From JBBQZO01 sp038207625 (GTDB lineage Bacteria > Pseudomonadota > Gammaproteobacteria > Burkholderiales > Burkholderiaceae_D), in contig JBBQZO010000016.1 in assembly GCA_038207625.1 (NCBI GenBank), positions 1-64,000 on the forward strand: a stretch of 64,000 nt of DNA, in the 5' to 3' direction. Under the pieces are notes generated by a model that did no database searches, was not told where the DNA came from, and saw nothing but the letters and a program-made list of their open reading frames with translations. This document shows, piece by piece, positions 27,424 through 36,559 of this stretch; the first letter of the stretch is position 1, and the number at the start of each line of letters is the position of its first letter. Position numbers and translations under genes: made by a program.

Positions 27424-27844
27424 GCCGGCCGGCCGTCCGATCGACGTGGCGGTCGGGATCCTGATGAAGCCGAACGGTGACGTGCTGCTGGGCCAGCGCC
27501 CGGCCGGCAAACCGTATGACGGTTATTGGGAATTCCCGGGCGGCAAAGTCGAACCGGGCGAAACCATCCTGGCCGCCCTGAAGCGCGAATTCGTCGAGGA
27601 GCTGGGCGTGCACATCGTCAGCGCCGACGAATGGTGCGGCGTCGAACATGTGTACGAACACGCGCATGTGCGCCTGCATTTCTTCATCAGCCGCGAGTGG
27701 CGGGGCGAGCCGCAAAGCCTGGAAGGCCAGGCCTTTGCCTGGCAGGGCAGTGTGGCGGTGGCGCCGCTGCTGCCGGCCACCATTCCGCTGCTGGTCTGGC
27801 TCGACGCGCTGCGTTTCGCGCTGCCCATCGAGGCGGCCAACTAG
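27416..27844 (+). CDS. Nudix hydrolase, MutT-like
   Basis: Hydrolase of nucleoside triphosphate derivatives, probably 8-oxo-dGTP. The 142 residues contain a full Nudix box, G-x5-E-x7-REFVEELGV, starting at GGKVEPGE (about residue 42), and the usual substrate-loop DGYWEFPGG before it. ATG 27416 overlaps the ATPase gene and keeps the family N-terminus VAVGILMKPNGDVLLGQRP. It lacks the fused thiamine-phosphate-synthase domain seen in some relatives. Confidence 0.93.
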   Translation: MREPAGRPIDVAVGILMKPNGDVLLGQRPAGKPYDGYWEFPGGKVEPGETILAALKREFVEELGVHIVSADEWCGVEHVYEHAHVRLHFFISREWRGEPQSLEGQAFAWQGSVAVAPLLPATIPLLVWLDALRFALPIEAAN

Positions 27845-27857
27845 CCGTGGACGCGGC

Positions 27858-29147
27858 GTGAACATCATCGTGCTTGGCAGCGGCGTGATCGGCACCACGT
27901 CGGCCTACTACCTGGCCCAGGCCGGTCACCAGGTGACGGTGCTCGAGCGCCAGCCGGGGCCGGCGCTGGAGACGAGCTTCGCCAACGCCGGTGAAATCTC
28001 GCCGGGCCATGCGGCGCCGTGGGCCGGGCCAGGCTTCTGGTCGCAGGCGGCCAAGTGGCTGCTGATGCGTCACAGTCCGATGGTGCTGCGCCCGTCGCTG
28101 GATCCTGCGATGTGGCGCTGGCTGCTGCAAATGCTGGGCAACTGCAATGCGCGCAGTTATGCCGAGAACAAAGGGCGCATGCTGCGCCTGGCCGAATACA
28201 GCCGCGACAGCCTGCGCGAACTGCGCGGCGCCACCGGCATCGCTTACGACGAACGCACGGGCGGCACGCTGCAGCTGTTTCGCAGCGCGCGCCAGCTCGA
28301 CGCGGCCGCGCGCGACGTGCAGGTACTGAGCCAGTTCGGCGTGCCCCATCAACTGCTCGACGTGGCCGGCTGCGAGCTGGCCGAGCCGGCGCTGCGCCAC
28401 GTGCGCGGGGGCGTCGTCGGCGGGCTGCGCCTGCCGGGTGACGAGACGGGCGACTGCCGCCAGTTCACCGAGCAACTGGCGCTGCTGGCCGGGCAGCTGG
28501 GGGTGCGCTTTCGCTACGGCGTGACGGTGCAGCGACTGCTGGCCGAGGGCGACGCCATCGCGGGCGTGCAGACTTCGCAAGGAGTGCTGCGGGCGGACGG
28601 CTACGTGCTGGCCATGGGCAGTTATTCGCCCTTGCTGCTGCGCCCGCTGGGCCTGCGCATCCCCGTGTATCCGGTCAAGGGCTACTCGATCACGCTGCCC
28701 GTCATCGACGCTGACGGCGCACCCGAGTCGACTGTCGTCGACGAGACCTACAAGGTGTGCATCACCCGTCTGGGCCAGCGCATCCGGGTCGGTGGTACGG
28801 GCGAGATCGCCGGCTACAACCTGAGTCTGCGCGCCGGGCGGCGCGCCACGCTGGAGCATTCGGTGAGCAGCCTGTTTCCGCGCGGGGGCGCGCGCGCCGA
28901 TGCCAGCTTCTGGTGCGGCTTGCGCCCGATGACGCCGGACGGCACGCCCTTGATCGGGCCGACCCCATACCGCAAGCTGTTCTTGAACACCGGCCACGGC
29001 ACGCTGGGCTGGACCATGTCGTGCGGCTCGGCACGCGTGTTGGCCGACCTGATGTCGGGCCGGTCGGCGCAGATCTGCACCGAAGGTTTGATGATGGATC
29101 GTTACCGCGCCAGCGCGCGGACGGCGGTTCGGCCGCTGGCGGCCTGA
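27858..29147 (+). CDS. D-amino acid dehydrogenase-like FAD oxidoreductase (DadA family)
   Basis: Membrane-associated flavoenzyme oxidising D-amino acids to 2-oxo acids. The 429-residue product begins MNIIVLGSGVIGTTSAYYLA, a standard FAD-binding motif, and ends with the DadA-type LRPMTPDGTPLIGPTPYRKLFLNTGHGTLGW block (seen at about 370-400). The start is GTG 27858, 13 bases after the Nudix stop, with no clear ribosome site. It interrupts the usual mutT-yacG neighbourhood and is convergent with yacG. Confidence 0.92.
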   Translation: MNIIVLGSGVIGTTSAYYLAQAGHQVTVLERQPGPALETSFANAGEISPGHAAPWAGPGFWSQAAKWLLMRHSPMVLRPSLDPAMWRWLLQMLGNCNARSYAENKGRMLRLAEYSRDSLRELRGATGIAYDERTGGTLQLFRSARQLDAAARDVQVLSQFGVPHQLLDVAGCELAEPALRHVRGGVVGGLRLPGDETGDCRQFTEQLALLAGQLGVRFRYGVTVQRLLAEGDAIAGVQTSQGVLRADGYVLAMGSYSPLLLRPLGLRIPVYPVKGYSITLPVIDADGAPESTVVDETYKVCITRLGQRIRVGGTGEIAGYNLSLRAGRRATLEHSVSSLFPRGGARADASFWCGLRPMTPDGTPLIGPTPYRKLFLNTGHGTLGWTMSCGSARVLADLMSGRSAQICTEGLMMDRYRASARTAVRPLAA

Positions 29148-29160
29148 AGGCGACGGCGCC

Positions 29161-29340
29161 TTAGTCGAGCGCGCTGTCGTCGTCCGGGTCAGCCGGGCTC
29201 ACTGCCGGTATCGTGTATTTTTCGCTGGCCCAGGCGCCCAGATCGATCTGTTTGCAGCGCTCCGAGCAGAACGGGCGGAACTTGTTTTCTTCTGTCCATT
29301 CGACCTTCTTGGAACAGGTGGGGCAATCGACTACGGCCAT
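29161..29340 (-). CDS. yacG: DNA gyrase inhibitor YacG, zinc-binding
   Basis: A 59-residue protein beginning MAVVDCPTCSKKVEW with four zinc-ligand cysteines (Cys6, Cys9, Cys25, Cys29, the latter two in FCSERCK) and the conserved IDLGAWASEKY. YacG binds GyrB and blocks DNA binding. ATG 29340 lies 20 bases after the zapD stop, in the same operon. The acidic C-terminal tail (PADPDDDSALD) is usual. The gene is easy to miss because it is under 60 codons. Confidence 0.93.
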   Translation of the reverse strand: MAVVDCPTCSKKVEWTEENKFRPFCSERCKQIDLGAWASEKYTIPAVSPADPDDDSALD

Positions 29341-29360
29341 GGTTGACTCTACTAAATACG

Positions 29361-30116
29361 TTAAAAATTACAGAGCGTGAGCTCGAACGGAACATCGTCT
29401 TCCAGCGGTTTCGGTTTCAAATCGCCGCCCTGGGTGGTGAAACGCACCCACAGCATGTACTTGTTGGCCGAAATCTCGGGAATCGCACCCAGCGCCTCAT
29501 CGAGCGTCAGGCGCAGCATCTGGTATACCTTGCCCTGCAGCATCTGCTGATAACTGCCGGCCGAGGCGATCATTTTCACCGGACCGCCCGAGTCGCGCAG
29601 CAGGCGCAGCACCAGTGCCAGCGCGTCGAACAGCGGCGCCAGCGGGGCGAACCAGTTGATGATGTCGTTAAAGCGCTGGCCCGCGCTGCGCTGTTGCCAG
29701 GCGTGATACGAGGGCAGGTCGAACTCGCAGGCGCCGCCGGGAATGATGGTGCGTCCGCGGATGCTCATCAGCCATTCATTGTCGCGCACGTTCTGGCCCG
29801 TCTTGCCCTGGGCCGCCACCAGAGCGCCGCTGACGCCTTCCAGCTCGGCCAGGATCGCGTCGAGCATGTCCGAGGACACGTTCGGATTGGAGCGGTAACC
29901 GAGCAGGCTTTGCTTCTGGCGTTCCAGTTCCTGCAGCAGGTCCGACTTCAGGTCGGCCCGGCCAGCCACTTCGAGCATGTCGAAAATGGTCGACAGTGCA
30001 ACGTGATGTTGCATTGGATGTTCTTGATGGACAAAGAACTTGAATTTCTCATACAGGTCTTCCAGCCGCAACAACGTGCGTATGCGCTCGTTGAAAGGGT
30101 ATTCGTAGACGATCAA
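29361..30116 (-). CDS. zapD: Cell division protein ZapD
   Basis: Cytoplasmic FtsZ-bundling protein. The 251 residues match the ZapD layout, opening IVYEYPFNERIRTLLRLEDLY and carrying the IPGGACEFDLPSYHAWQ core and a C-terminal FELTLCNF strand. The start is TTG 30116: the frame has no ATG keeping the conserved N-terminus, and AAAGGGA lies about eight bases upstream. It sits between coaE and yacG, the standard arrangement in Betaproteobacteria. Confidence 0.95.
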   Translation of the reverse strand: MIVYEYPFNERIRTLLRLEDLYEKFKFFVHQEHPMQHHVALSTIFDMLEVAGRADLKSDLLQELERQKQSLLGYRSNPNVSSDMLDAILAELEGVSGALVAAQGKTGQNVRDNEWLMSIRGRTIIPGGACEFDLPSYHAWQQRSAGQRFNDIINWFAPLAPLFDALALVLRLLRDSGGPVKMIASAGSYQQMLQGKVYQMLRLTLDEALGAIPEISANKYMLWVRFTTQGGDLKPKPLEDDVPFELTLCNF

Positions 30117-30180
30117 AATGACATCCCTTTAAAGGTGAGCTGGAGAGGAATTCCGTGATTCTGAACCAAGCGCGGCAAAA

Positions 30181-30819
30181 TTACAAACGCTCAGATGGTA
30201 TTGTTGCCATTCTTCCCGAAAATGCCAGATATAAGTGGTGCAGACGGGCGATTTGGGGTGCCAATGCCGCCACACCGTCGGAATTGTCGATCACGTCGTC
30301 GGCCGCGGCCAGGCGAAGGGCGCGCGTGGCCTGGGTCGCCATGATGGCCCGCACTTGTGCCTCTGGCAAGCCGTTGCGCGCCATCACGCGGGCGATCTGC
30401 ACGCTCTCGTGACAGTCGATGGCCAGCACGCGCTGCACCCGTTCGCGCCAGCTGCCCGACTCGATCAGCAAGGGTACTACATAAATGACGTAGGGGCCGT
30501 CGGCCAGCGCGCCGGCGGCGTCGGCCGCGGCGCGGATGCGCGGGTGCAGGATCGCTTCCAGGCGGCGCTTGGCGGCCGGGTCGGCGAACACCAGGGTGCG
30601 CATGCTGGCACGCTCGAGCGCACCGTCGGCGTCGGCGAACTGCGCGCCGAATTCGGCCAGCAGCGCCGGCATGGCCGCCCCGCCCGGGCCCGTCAGCGCG
30701 TGCGCGATCGCGTCGGTGTCGACGATGCTCACGCCCAGTTCGGCGAACATGTTCGCCACGGTGCTCTTGCCGCAGCCGATACCGCCGGTCAGGCCGACCG
30801 AAAAGCGGCTGCCGCTCAT
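30181..30819 (-). CDS. coaE: Dephospho-CoA kinase
   Basis: Last enzyme of coenzyme A synthesis, phosphorylating the ribose 3'-OH of dephospho-CoA with ATP. The 212 residues show the P-loop GLTGGIGCGKST (about 9-20), VDTDAIAH, the AILHPRI motif and VVPLLIESG of the CoaE family. It starts 22 bases downstream of pilD. Confidence 0.96.
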   Translation of the reverse strand: MSGSRFSVGLTGGIGCGKSTVANMFAELGVSIVDTDAIAHALTGPGGAAMPALLAEFGAQFADADGALERASMRTLVFADPAAKRRLEAILHPRIRAAADAAGALADGPYVIYVVPLLIESGSWRERVQRVLAIDCHESVQIARVMARNGLPEAQVRAIMATQATRALRLAAADDVIDNSDGVAALAPQIARLHHLYLAFSGRMATIPSERL

Positions 30820-30841
30820 GCTGCTGGCGCCGGCGCGCGCA

Positions 30842-31714
30842 TCACTGGCCGAGCAGCGTCAGGGTGTAGCGCGCGATCGGCGTGCCAAACAGCAGCGCGA
30901 GCATGCCCGCGCCGGCCAGGTAGGGACCGAACGGGATCGGGATGTCGCGTCCGTGCTTGCGCAGCAAGATCAGGCTGATGCCCACCACCGAACCGACCAC
31001 CGAGGACAGCAAGATGATGGTGGGCAGCATGGTCCAGCCCATCCATGCGCCCAGCGCGGCCAGCAGTTTGAAGTCGCCGTAGCCCATGCCGTCCTGCTTG
31101 CGCACCAGCTTGTAGAGCGCGTTGACGCTCCACAGCGCCAGATAGCCGACGGCGGCGCCGATGACCGCCTCGCGCAGCGGCACGAACGTGCCGTTCAGGT
31201 TCAGCAGCAAACCGACCCACATCAGCGGCAGCGTCAGGTCGTCGGGCAGGTATTGGGTGTCGAAGTCGATGAACGTCATCGCCAACAGGCAGTAAGTGAA
31301 AAACAGCGCGGCCAGGCCTTCGACGCCGCTGCCGAAATGCCAGATCATGTAGCCCGACAGAACCGCGCTGAGCGTTTCGATGGCCGGATAGCGCGCCGAG
31401 ATCGGCGCCTTGCAGGAGCGGCATTTGCCGCGCAAGGCCAGGTAGCTCAGCACGGGAATGTTTTCCATCGCGGTGATCTGGTGGCCGCAGTGCGGGCAGG
31501 CCGAGCGCGGCACGGCCAGGCTGTAGTGATCGGTGTGGCGCAACGGGCGCTCCAGCTCGGCGTCGACGCAATTGTCGGTTTCGCGCTGGATCATGATGGG
31601 CATGCGGTGAATCACGACGTTCAAGAAACTGCCGACCAGCAGGCCGAAAACGGCCGCCAGCAGGGCCACGACCAGCGTGGCGGGGGGCGCGAACAGCAGT
31701 GTTTCCGGGAGCAT
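30842..31714 (-). CDS. pilD: Type IV prepilin leader peptidase / N-methyltransferase
   Basis: Inner-membrane aspartic protease that cuts type IV prepilins and methylates the new N-terminus. The 290 residues include the zinc-type tetracysteine domain CPHC...CRSC (about 73-102) and both catalytic-aspartate motifs, FIDFDTQYLPD and GYGDFK, among about eight membrane helices. It follows pilC after a 187-bp gap that holds strong hairpins, and precedes coaE by 22 bases. Confidence 0.96.
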   Translation of the reverse strand: MLPETLLFAPPATLVVALLAAVFGLLVGSFLNVVIHRMPIMIQRETDNCVDAELERPLRHTDHYSLAVPRSACPHCGHQITAMENIPVLSYLALRGKCRSCKAPISARYPAIETLSAVLSGYMIWHFGSGVEGLAALFFTYCLLAMTFIDFDTQYLPDDLTLPLMWVGLLLNLNGTFVPLREAVIGAAVGYLALWSVNALYKLVRKQDGMGYGDFKLLAALGAWMGWTMLPTIILLSSVVGSVVGISLILLRKHGRDIPIPFGPYLAGAGMLALLFGTPIARYTLTLLGQ

Positions 31715-31832
31715 GGGGGCGGTCCTTTGGTGGGGGCGAGTGCAGCACCTTACTCGAAAAGAACGCTGCGGGAAAGGGGCAAACGCGCGCTGTTCTCAGC
31801 GCCGGCTGCGGCCGGCGGTGCCCGTCGACGTT

Positions 31833-31895
31833 CGGCGCGCCGTGCATGGGCGCGCCGGACCGTTGGCGCTGCCGCGCACGGGTGCGCGGCAGCGT
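31833..31895 (-). terminator. Tandem GC hairpins between pilC and pilD
   Basis: Arms 31868-31880 and 31883-31895 (13 perfect pairs) lie directly after the pilC stop; a second stem pairs 31833-31841 with 31849-31857. No T run follows either. They could lower pilD/coaE expression relative to pilBC, or protect the pilBC message from 3' decay. Confidence 0.5.
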
Positions 31896-31901
31896 GCGCG
31901 A

Positions 31902-33131
31902 TCAGACCACCGAGCCGAGTTTGAAGATGGGCAGATACATGGCCACCACCAGACCACCGATCAGCACGCCCAGAATCACCATGATCAGCGGCTCCATCAG
32001 CGAGGCCAGCGCGCCCACCGCCTCATCGACTTCCTCTTCGAAGAAGTCGGCCACCTTGCCCAGCATCGCGTCGAGCGCGCCCGATTCCTCGCCAATGGCC
32101 ACCATCTGGGTCACCAGATTGGGAAACACGTTGGCGTTTTGCATGGCCACCGTCAGGCTGGTGCCGGTCGACACCTCGTTCTGGATCCGTCTGGTGGCGT
32201 CCAGATACACGGCGTTGCCGGCCGCGCCGCCGACCGAGTCGAGCGCTTCGACCAGCGGTACGCCGGCGGCGAACATGGTCGCCAGCGTGCGGGTCCAGCG
32301 CGCGATGGTCGCCTTGCGGATCACGGCGCCAAAGATGGGGGCCTTGAGCAGGGCCACATCCATGAAGCGTTGCATCGCCAGCGAGCGCTGCCAGCTCTGG
32401 AAGAAGAAATACAAAGCACCGAACAGGCCGCCGAAGATGGCCCACCACCAGGTGACGAAAAAGTCCGAAATCGCCATCACCACCAGGGTCGGCGTCGGCA
32501 GCGTGGCGCCGAAGCTGGCGAACACGGTTTTAAACGCCGGCACCACCCAGATCATGATCACCGCCGTGACGATGAAGGCGATCGCCAGGATGGAGATCGG
32601 ATACATCAGCGCGGACTTGATCTTGCCTTTGATGGCCAGCGTCTTTTCTTTGTAGATCGCCAGACGCGTGAGCAGTTCTTCCAGAATACCGGCCTGTTCA
32701 CCGGCCCCGACCAGATTGCAAAACAGCGGATCGAAGTACAGCGGATATTTGCGGAACGCCATGTTCAGGCTGGTACCGGTTTCGATGTCGGCGCGCAGGT
32801 CCAGAATCAGTTTCGAGACCGACGGGTTGGCGTGGCCCTTGCCGACGATGTCGAACGACTGCAGCAGTGGTACGCCGGCCTTCATCATCGTGGCCAGCTG
32901 ACGGGTGAACAGGCAGATGTCCTTTTCGGTGATCTTCTTGCCGCTGCGGTAGACCTTCTTCTTGACCTTGGTGACCATGATGCCCTGGCGGCGCAAGGTC
33001 ACGTTGACGATCGCTTCGCCGCCGGCGCGCAGTTCGCCGCGCACCGTCTTGCCGCCCTTGTCCTTGCCTTCCCACGCGTAGATCATTTCCTTGACGTGGG
33101 TGCTGCTCGCTTTTTGTGGTGAGGTTGCCAT
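31902..33131 (-). CDS. pilC: Type IV pilus inner-membrane platform protein PilC
   Basis: Platform protein on which the PilB/PilT motors act. The 409 residues have two GspF domains: first near RQLATMMKAGVPLLQSFDIV, second near RTLATMFAAGVPLVEALDSV, each followed by hydrophobic helices. It starts seven bases after the pilB stop. Confidence 0.96.
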   Translation of the reverse strand: MATSPQKASSTHVKEMIYAWEGKDKGGKTVRGELRAGGEAIVNVTLRRQGIMVTKVKKKVYRSGKKITEKDICLFTRQLATMMKAGVPLLQSFDIVGKGHANPSVSKLILDLRADIETGTSLNMAFRKYPLYFDPLFCNLVGAGEQAGILEELLTRLAIYKEKTLAIKGKIKSALMYPISILAIAFIVTAVIMIWVVPAFKTVFASFGATLPTPTLVVMAISDFFVTWWWAIFGGLFGALYFFFQSWQRSLAMQRFMDVALLKAPIFGAVIRKATIARWTRTLATMFAAGVPLVEALDSVGGAAGNAVYLDATRRIQNEVSTGTSLTVAMQNANVFPNLVTQMVAIGEESGALDAMLGKVADFFEEEVDEAVGALASLMEPLIMVILGVLIGGLVVAMYLPIFKLGSVV

Positions 33132-33138
33132 ACGCTTC

Positions 33139-34872
33139 CTATTCGTTGGTGCAGCCGAGGACTTCTTCGAGGCTGGTCAATCCTTGTTTAACTTTCATCA
33201 GCCCAGAGCGGCGCAAGGACTTGACGCCTTCCGATTCCGATTGGGCTGCAATTTGCATGGCATTGCCGTGCGCCAGAATGATCGCCTCGATAGCCGGCGT
33301 GATCGGCATGATCTGATAGATGCCGACCCGGCCCTTGTAGCCGCCGCCCAGGCAGCGCTCGCAGCCGACCGGCTCGTACGGTTTCCAGTCGCCTTCCAGT
33401 TCCTCTTCGCGAAAGCCGGCCTGCAGCAAGATCGCGCGCGACACCTCGGCCGGGCGTTTGCACGTGCACAGGCGGCGCGCCAGGCGCTGGGCCGTGATCA
33501 GGATCACCGAGGAGGCGATGTTAAATGGCGCCACGCCCATGTTCATCAGGCGCGTGAGCGTCGAGGGCGCGTCGTTGGTGTGCAGCGTCGAGAACACCAT
33601 GTGGCCGGTCTGGGCGGCCTTGATGGCGATGTCGGCCGTCTCCAGGTCGCGAATCTCGCCGACCATGATGATGTCCGGATCCTGGCGCAGAAACGACTTG
33701 AGCGCCACCGGAAAGGTCAGGCCGGCGCGGTCGTTGACGTTGACCTGATTGACACCCGGCAGGTTGATCTCGGCCGGATCTTCGGCCGTCGAGATATTGA
33801 TGCCGGGCTTGTTGATCACGTTCAGGCAGGTGTACAGCGAGACCGTCTTGCCCGACCCGGTCGGTCCGGTCACCAGCACCATGCCGTACGGGCGCTGGAT
33901 CGCGTCGAGCAGGGTCGCCTTCTGGTCCGGGTCGTAGCCGAGTGCGTCGATGCCCATCTGGGCCTGGGTCGCGTCCAGGATCCGCATCACGGTCTTCTCG
34001 CCAAACAGCGTGGGCAGCGTCGAGACCCGGAAATCGATCGTCTTGGTGGCGGACATGATCAGGCGCATGCGGCCATCCTGCGGCACACGCTTTTCCGAAA
34101 TATCGAGCTTGGAGAGCACCTTGATGCGCGAGACCAGCTTGTCGCGGATCGACAGCGGCGGCTGGGCGTGCTCGCGCAGCACCCCGTCCACGCGCAGGCG
34201 GATCCGGTAAAATTTTTCGAACGGTTCGAAATGGATGTCCGAGGCGCCCAGGTTGACCGCGTCCATCAGGATCTTGTTGAGGAACTTGACGATCGGCGCG
34301 TCGTCGATCTCGTTGGTGTCGGCCGCCGTGGCGGAGCTGGCCGCGTTCGCATCGTCCTCGCCGAACTCGATGTCCTGATCGTCGCCGATCATGTCGTTGA
34401 TGCTTTGCGTGGCCGACTTGGACAGCGTGGCGAGCAGTTGCAACAGCACGTCGTGCTGGACGATCACCGGTTCGACCGAGGACTCGCTTTGGAACTTGAT
34501 CTGGTCGAGCGCCTGGCTGTTGGTGGGGTCCGAGATCGCCACCGACATCTTGTTGCCGCGCTTGGCCAGCGCGATCACGCGCTGGGTCTGCATCAGCTTG
34601 GCGTCGATCGCCGTGGCCGGCAACAGCGCGTGGTTGAACGCGCCCAGATCCATCAAGGGATAGCCGAACGTCTCGGCGCAAAACAGCGACAGCGCGCGCG
34701 CGTCGATGCTGCCGCCGGCCAGCAGCGTGTCGATGAAGGGGAGCTTGTCAGCGATGGCCTTTTTCTGCAGTGCGTCCGCCTGGGCGGGCGACAGGCGGCC
34801 GGCCTGCATCAGCGCGCGCGCCAGCCCCGACATGCTGGTGCCGGGCGTGATATTGGGAAGAACTGCTGCCAT
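33139..34872 (-). CDS. pilB: Type IV pilus extension ATPase PilB
   Basis: Hexameric motor for pilus assembly. The 577 residues contain an N-terminal MshEN-like domain, Walker A GPTGSGKTVS (about 329-338), an Asp-box and Walker B region with MVGEIRDLETADIA, a His-box TGHMVFSTLHTNDA, and the zinc tetracysteine module (CTC...CERC) near the C-terminus. Its order with pilC, pilD and coaE is standard in Burkholderiales. No pilus retraction gene lies in the window. Confidence 0.97.
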   Translation of the reverse strand: MAAVLPNITPGTSMSGLARALMQAGRLSPAQADALQKKAIADKLPFIDTLLAGGSIDARALSLFCAETFGYPLMDLGAFNHALLPATAIDAKLMQTQRVIALAKRGNKMSVAISDPTNSQALDQIKFQSESSVEPVIVQHDVLLQLLATLSKSATQSINDMIGDDQDIEFGEDDANAASSATAADTNEIDDAPIVKFLNKILMDAVNLGASDIHFEPFEKFYRIRLRVDGVLREHAQPPLSIRDKLVSRIKVLSKLDISEKRVPQDGRMRLIMSATKTIDFRVSTLPTLFGEKTVMRILDATQAQMGIDALGYDPDQKATLLDAIQRPYGMVLVTGPTGSGKTVSLYTCLNVINKPGINISTAEDPAEINLPGVNQVNVNDRAGLTFPVALKSFLRQDPDIIMVGEIRDLETADIAIKAAQTGHMVFSTLHTNDAPSTLTRLMNMGVAPFNIASSVILITAQRLARRLCTCKRPAEVSRAILLQAGFREEELEGDWKPYEPVGCERCLGGGYKGRVGIYQIMPITPAIEAIILAHGNAMQIAAQSESEGVKSLRRSGLMKVKQGLTSLEEVLGCTNE

Positions 34873-34961
34873 AGGAACGCGGTATAAGAAGTAGCGTTGA
34901 AATACGAAGGGCCGGCCAAGCCGGGCGGACCCAGTTTGGCGCGTACCGGCGTGTGGCTTGG

Positions 34962-34990
34962 ATCATGCCTCCAAGCACTACATTTGTAAA
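34962..34990 (-). promoter_or_regulatory. Possible pilB promoter
   Basis: On the minus strand TTTACA (34990-34985) is spaced 17 bases from CATGAT (34967-34962), about 90 bases before pilB ATG. It lies in an AT-rich block within the 258-bp gap. Confidence 0.42.
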
Positions 34991-35086
34991 GTGTTTGTCA
35001 TAGTTGCAAAGTATTTATCTTGATATTCAGGCCATCCGGCGCCAGTCCCCTGCCGCCCCATGTTACTCCGGCTGCCGCAACTGCGC

Positions 35087-35110
35087 AAAAAAACAGCGCC
35101 ATGAAGGCGC
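35087..35110 (-). terminator. Terminator of the CorC/HlyC-family gene
   Basis: On the minus strand GCGCC-TTCAT-GGCGC is followed by TG and seven T residues (complement of A 35087-35093). It lies 20 bases after the gene stop. Confidence 0.78.
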
Positions 35111-35130
35111 CGAAACTGCCATGGAGGGCG

Positions 35131-36420
35131 TCAATGGCGCCGTTTGCCCGGTGGACGTATCAGTTTGACGACCTTGATCGCCTGGTTTTGCACCTGGATC
35201 ACTTCGATCACGCAGTTCGCCACGCGCAAGCTGATGGGGGACTCGGGGATCTCCTGCAGCAATTCGAGCATCAGGCCATTCAAGGTTTTCGGCCCGTCCA
35301 GTGGAAAATTGAGACCGAGCCGCTTGTTGATGTCGCGCAGCGCGGTGGTGCCGTCGAGCAGGCATTCGCCCTTGTCGTTCCAGACATAGCTGTCCGGACG
35401 CGCCGCGCCCGGCATCGAGGTGGTGAATTCGCCGATCATCTCTTCGATGATGTCGTCCAGCGTGACCAGGCCTTGCACTTCGCCGTACTCGTCGACGATG
35501 ATGCCCAGCCGTTCGCGGTTTTCCTGGAAATACTGCAGCTGGGCGAACACGCCCGTTTCTTGCGGAATGAAGTAGGGCGCGCTGAGCAGGGCGCGGAAAT
35601 GCGCTACCGTCAGTTCTTCGTCCAGATTAAGCAGCGCCACCGCCTTGCGCACATGCAAGATGCCGACGATCTGGTTGATCTCGCCTTCGTAGACGGGCAG
35701 CTTGTTGTGGTAGCAGGTGGTGAGCTGATGCTTGATCTCGGCCACCGGCACGGCCAGGTTGAGCGCCTCGACCTGGGAACGGGGCGTCATCACATCCTCG
35801 ACCGAGATGTGTTCCAGTTCGAACAGGTTGAGCAGGATGCTCTTGTGCTTTTGCGGGATGAAGTTGCCCCCTTCGAGCACGATCGAGCGCAGCTCCTCGG
35901 GCGAGAGGCGCTGTTCGTGCGAATGGCCGCCGGTGCGGATGCGGAAAATCTTCAGCACCACCGACACGAACAGATTGACGAACCAGATGATCGGCGCGGC
36001 CGCCGCCATCAGCGGTTTGAGCACCATGCTGGTGGGCAGGGCGATGCGCTCGGGGTAGGTCGCGCCGATCACCTTGGGCGAGATTTCGGCGAACACGATC
36101 AGCAGGAACGCCACCACGGCGGTGGCAATGGTCAGCACGCTTTCCTCGTGGCCGAAGGTGAGGATGGCCAGCGCCGTCACCAGCGCGGTGGCCATCGCAT
36201 TGATCAGGGTGTTAGCGATCAGCACCAGCGAGAGCAGCTTGTCGGTGCGTTCGAGCAGCCACAAGGTGGTGGCGGCCTGACGGCTGCCCCGTTTGGCCAG
36301 GTGGCGCAGGCGATGCCGGTTGGCCGCCATCAGCGCCGTTTCCGCCATGGCGAAAAAGGCGGAGCACAGTATCAGTAAAACGAGTGCGCAAATGAGCACC
36401 CAAAGTGGAACGGTATCCAA
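35131..36420 (-). CDS. CNNM/CorC-family membrane protein with CBS domains
   Basis: Inner-membrane protein of the HlyC/CorC (TlyC, YtfL/YfjD-like) group, thought to act in magnesium or cobalt ion export. In 429 residues an N-terminal DUF21 domain with about four helices (1-140; SAFFAMAETALMAAN) precedes a CBS pair (VMTPRSQVEAL and IIVDEYGEVQGLVTLDDIIEE) and a C-terminal CorC_HlyC domain. Start is TTG 36420, the only start before the first helix. It ends with its own terminator. Confidence 0.9.
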   Translation of the reverse strand: MDTVPLWVLICALVLLILCSAFFAMAETALMAANRHRLRHLAKRGSRQAATTLWLLERTDKLLSLVLIANTLINAMATALVTALAILTFGHEESVLTIATAVVAFLLIVFAEISPKVIGATYPERIALPTSMVLKPLMAAAAPIIWFVNLFVSVVLKIFRIRTGGHSHEQRLSPEELRSIVLEGGNFIPQKHKSILLNLFELEHISVEDVMTPRSQVEALNLAVPVAEIKHQLTTCYHNKLPVYEGEINQIVGILHVRKAVALLNLDEELTVAHFRALLSAPYFIPQETGVFAQLQYFQENRERLGIIVDEYGEVQGLVTLDDIIEEMIGEFTTSMPGAARPDSYVWNDKGECLLDGTTALRDINKRLGLNFPLDGPKTLNGLMLELLQEIPESPISLRVANCVIEVIQVQNQAIKVVKLIRPPGKRRH

Positions 36421-36559
36421 GGCTCACCGTGATAAAGGGTACGTGGGGGACTGGATGACCTAGTGCAGCGTGCGCCAGGTCCAGGGGGAAGTAAGTGCTT
36501 GATTCTAAGGCAAGGAAAGGCGCGGCGCAAGGCCGCGCCGGATGGCGCGCGCGCTCATC

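Noticed and set aside
35010..35050. Possible pilB upstream sigma-54 site
   Set aside because: Searched for GG-N10-GC type spacing before pilB and found no acceptable match; a sigma-70-like pair fits better.
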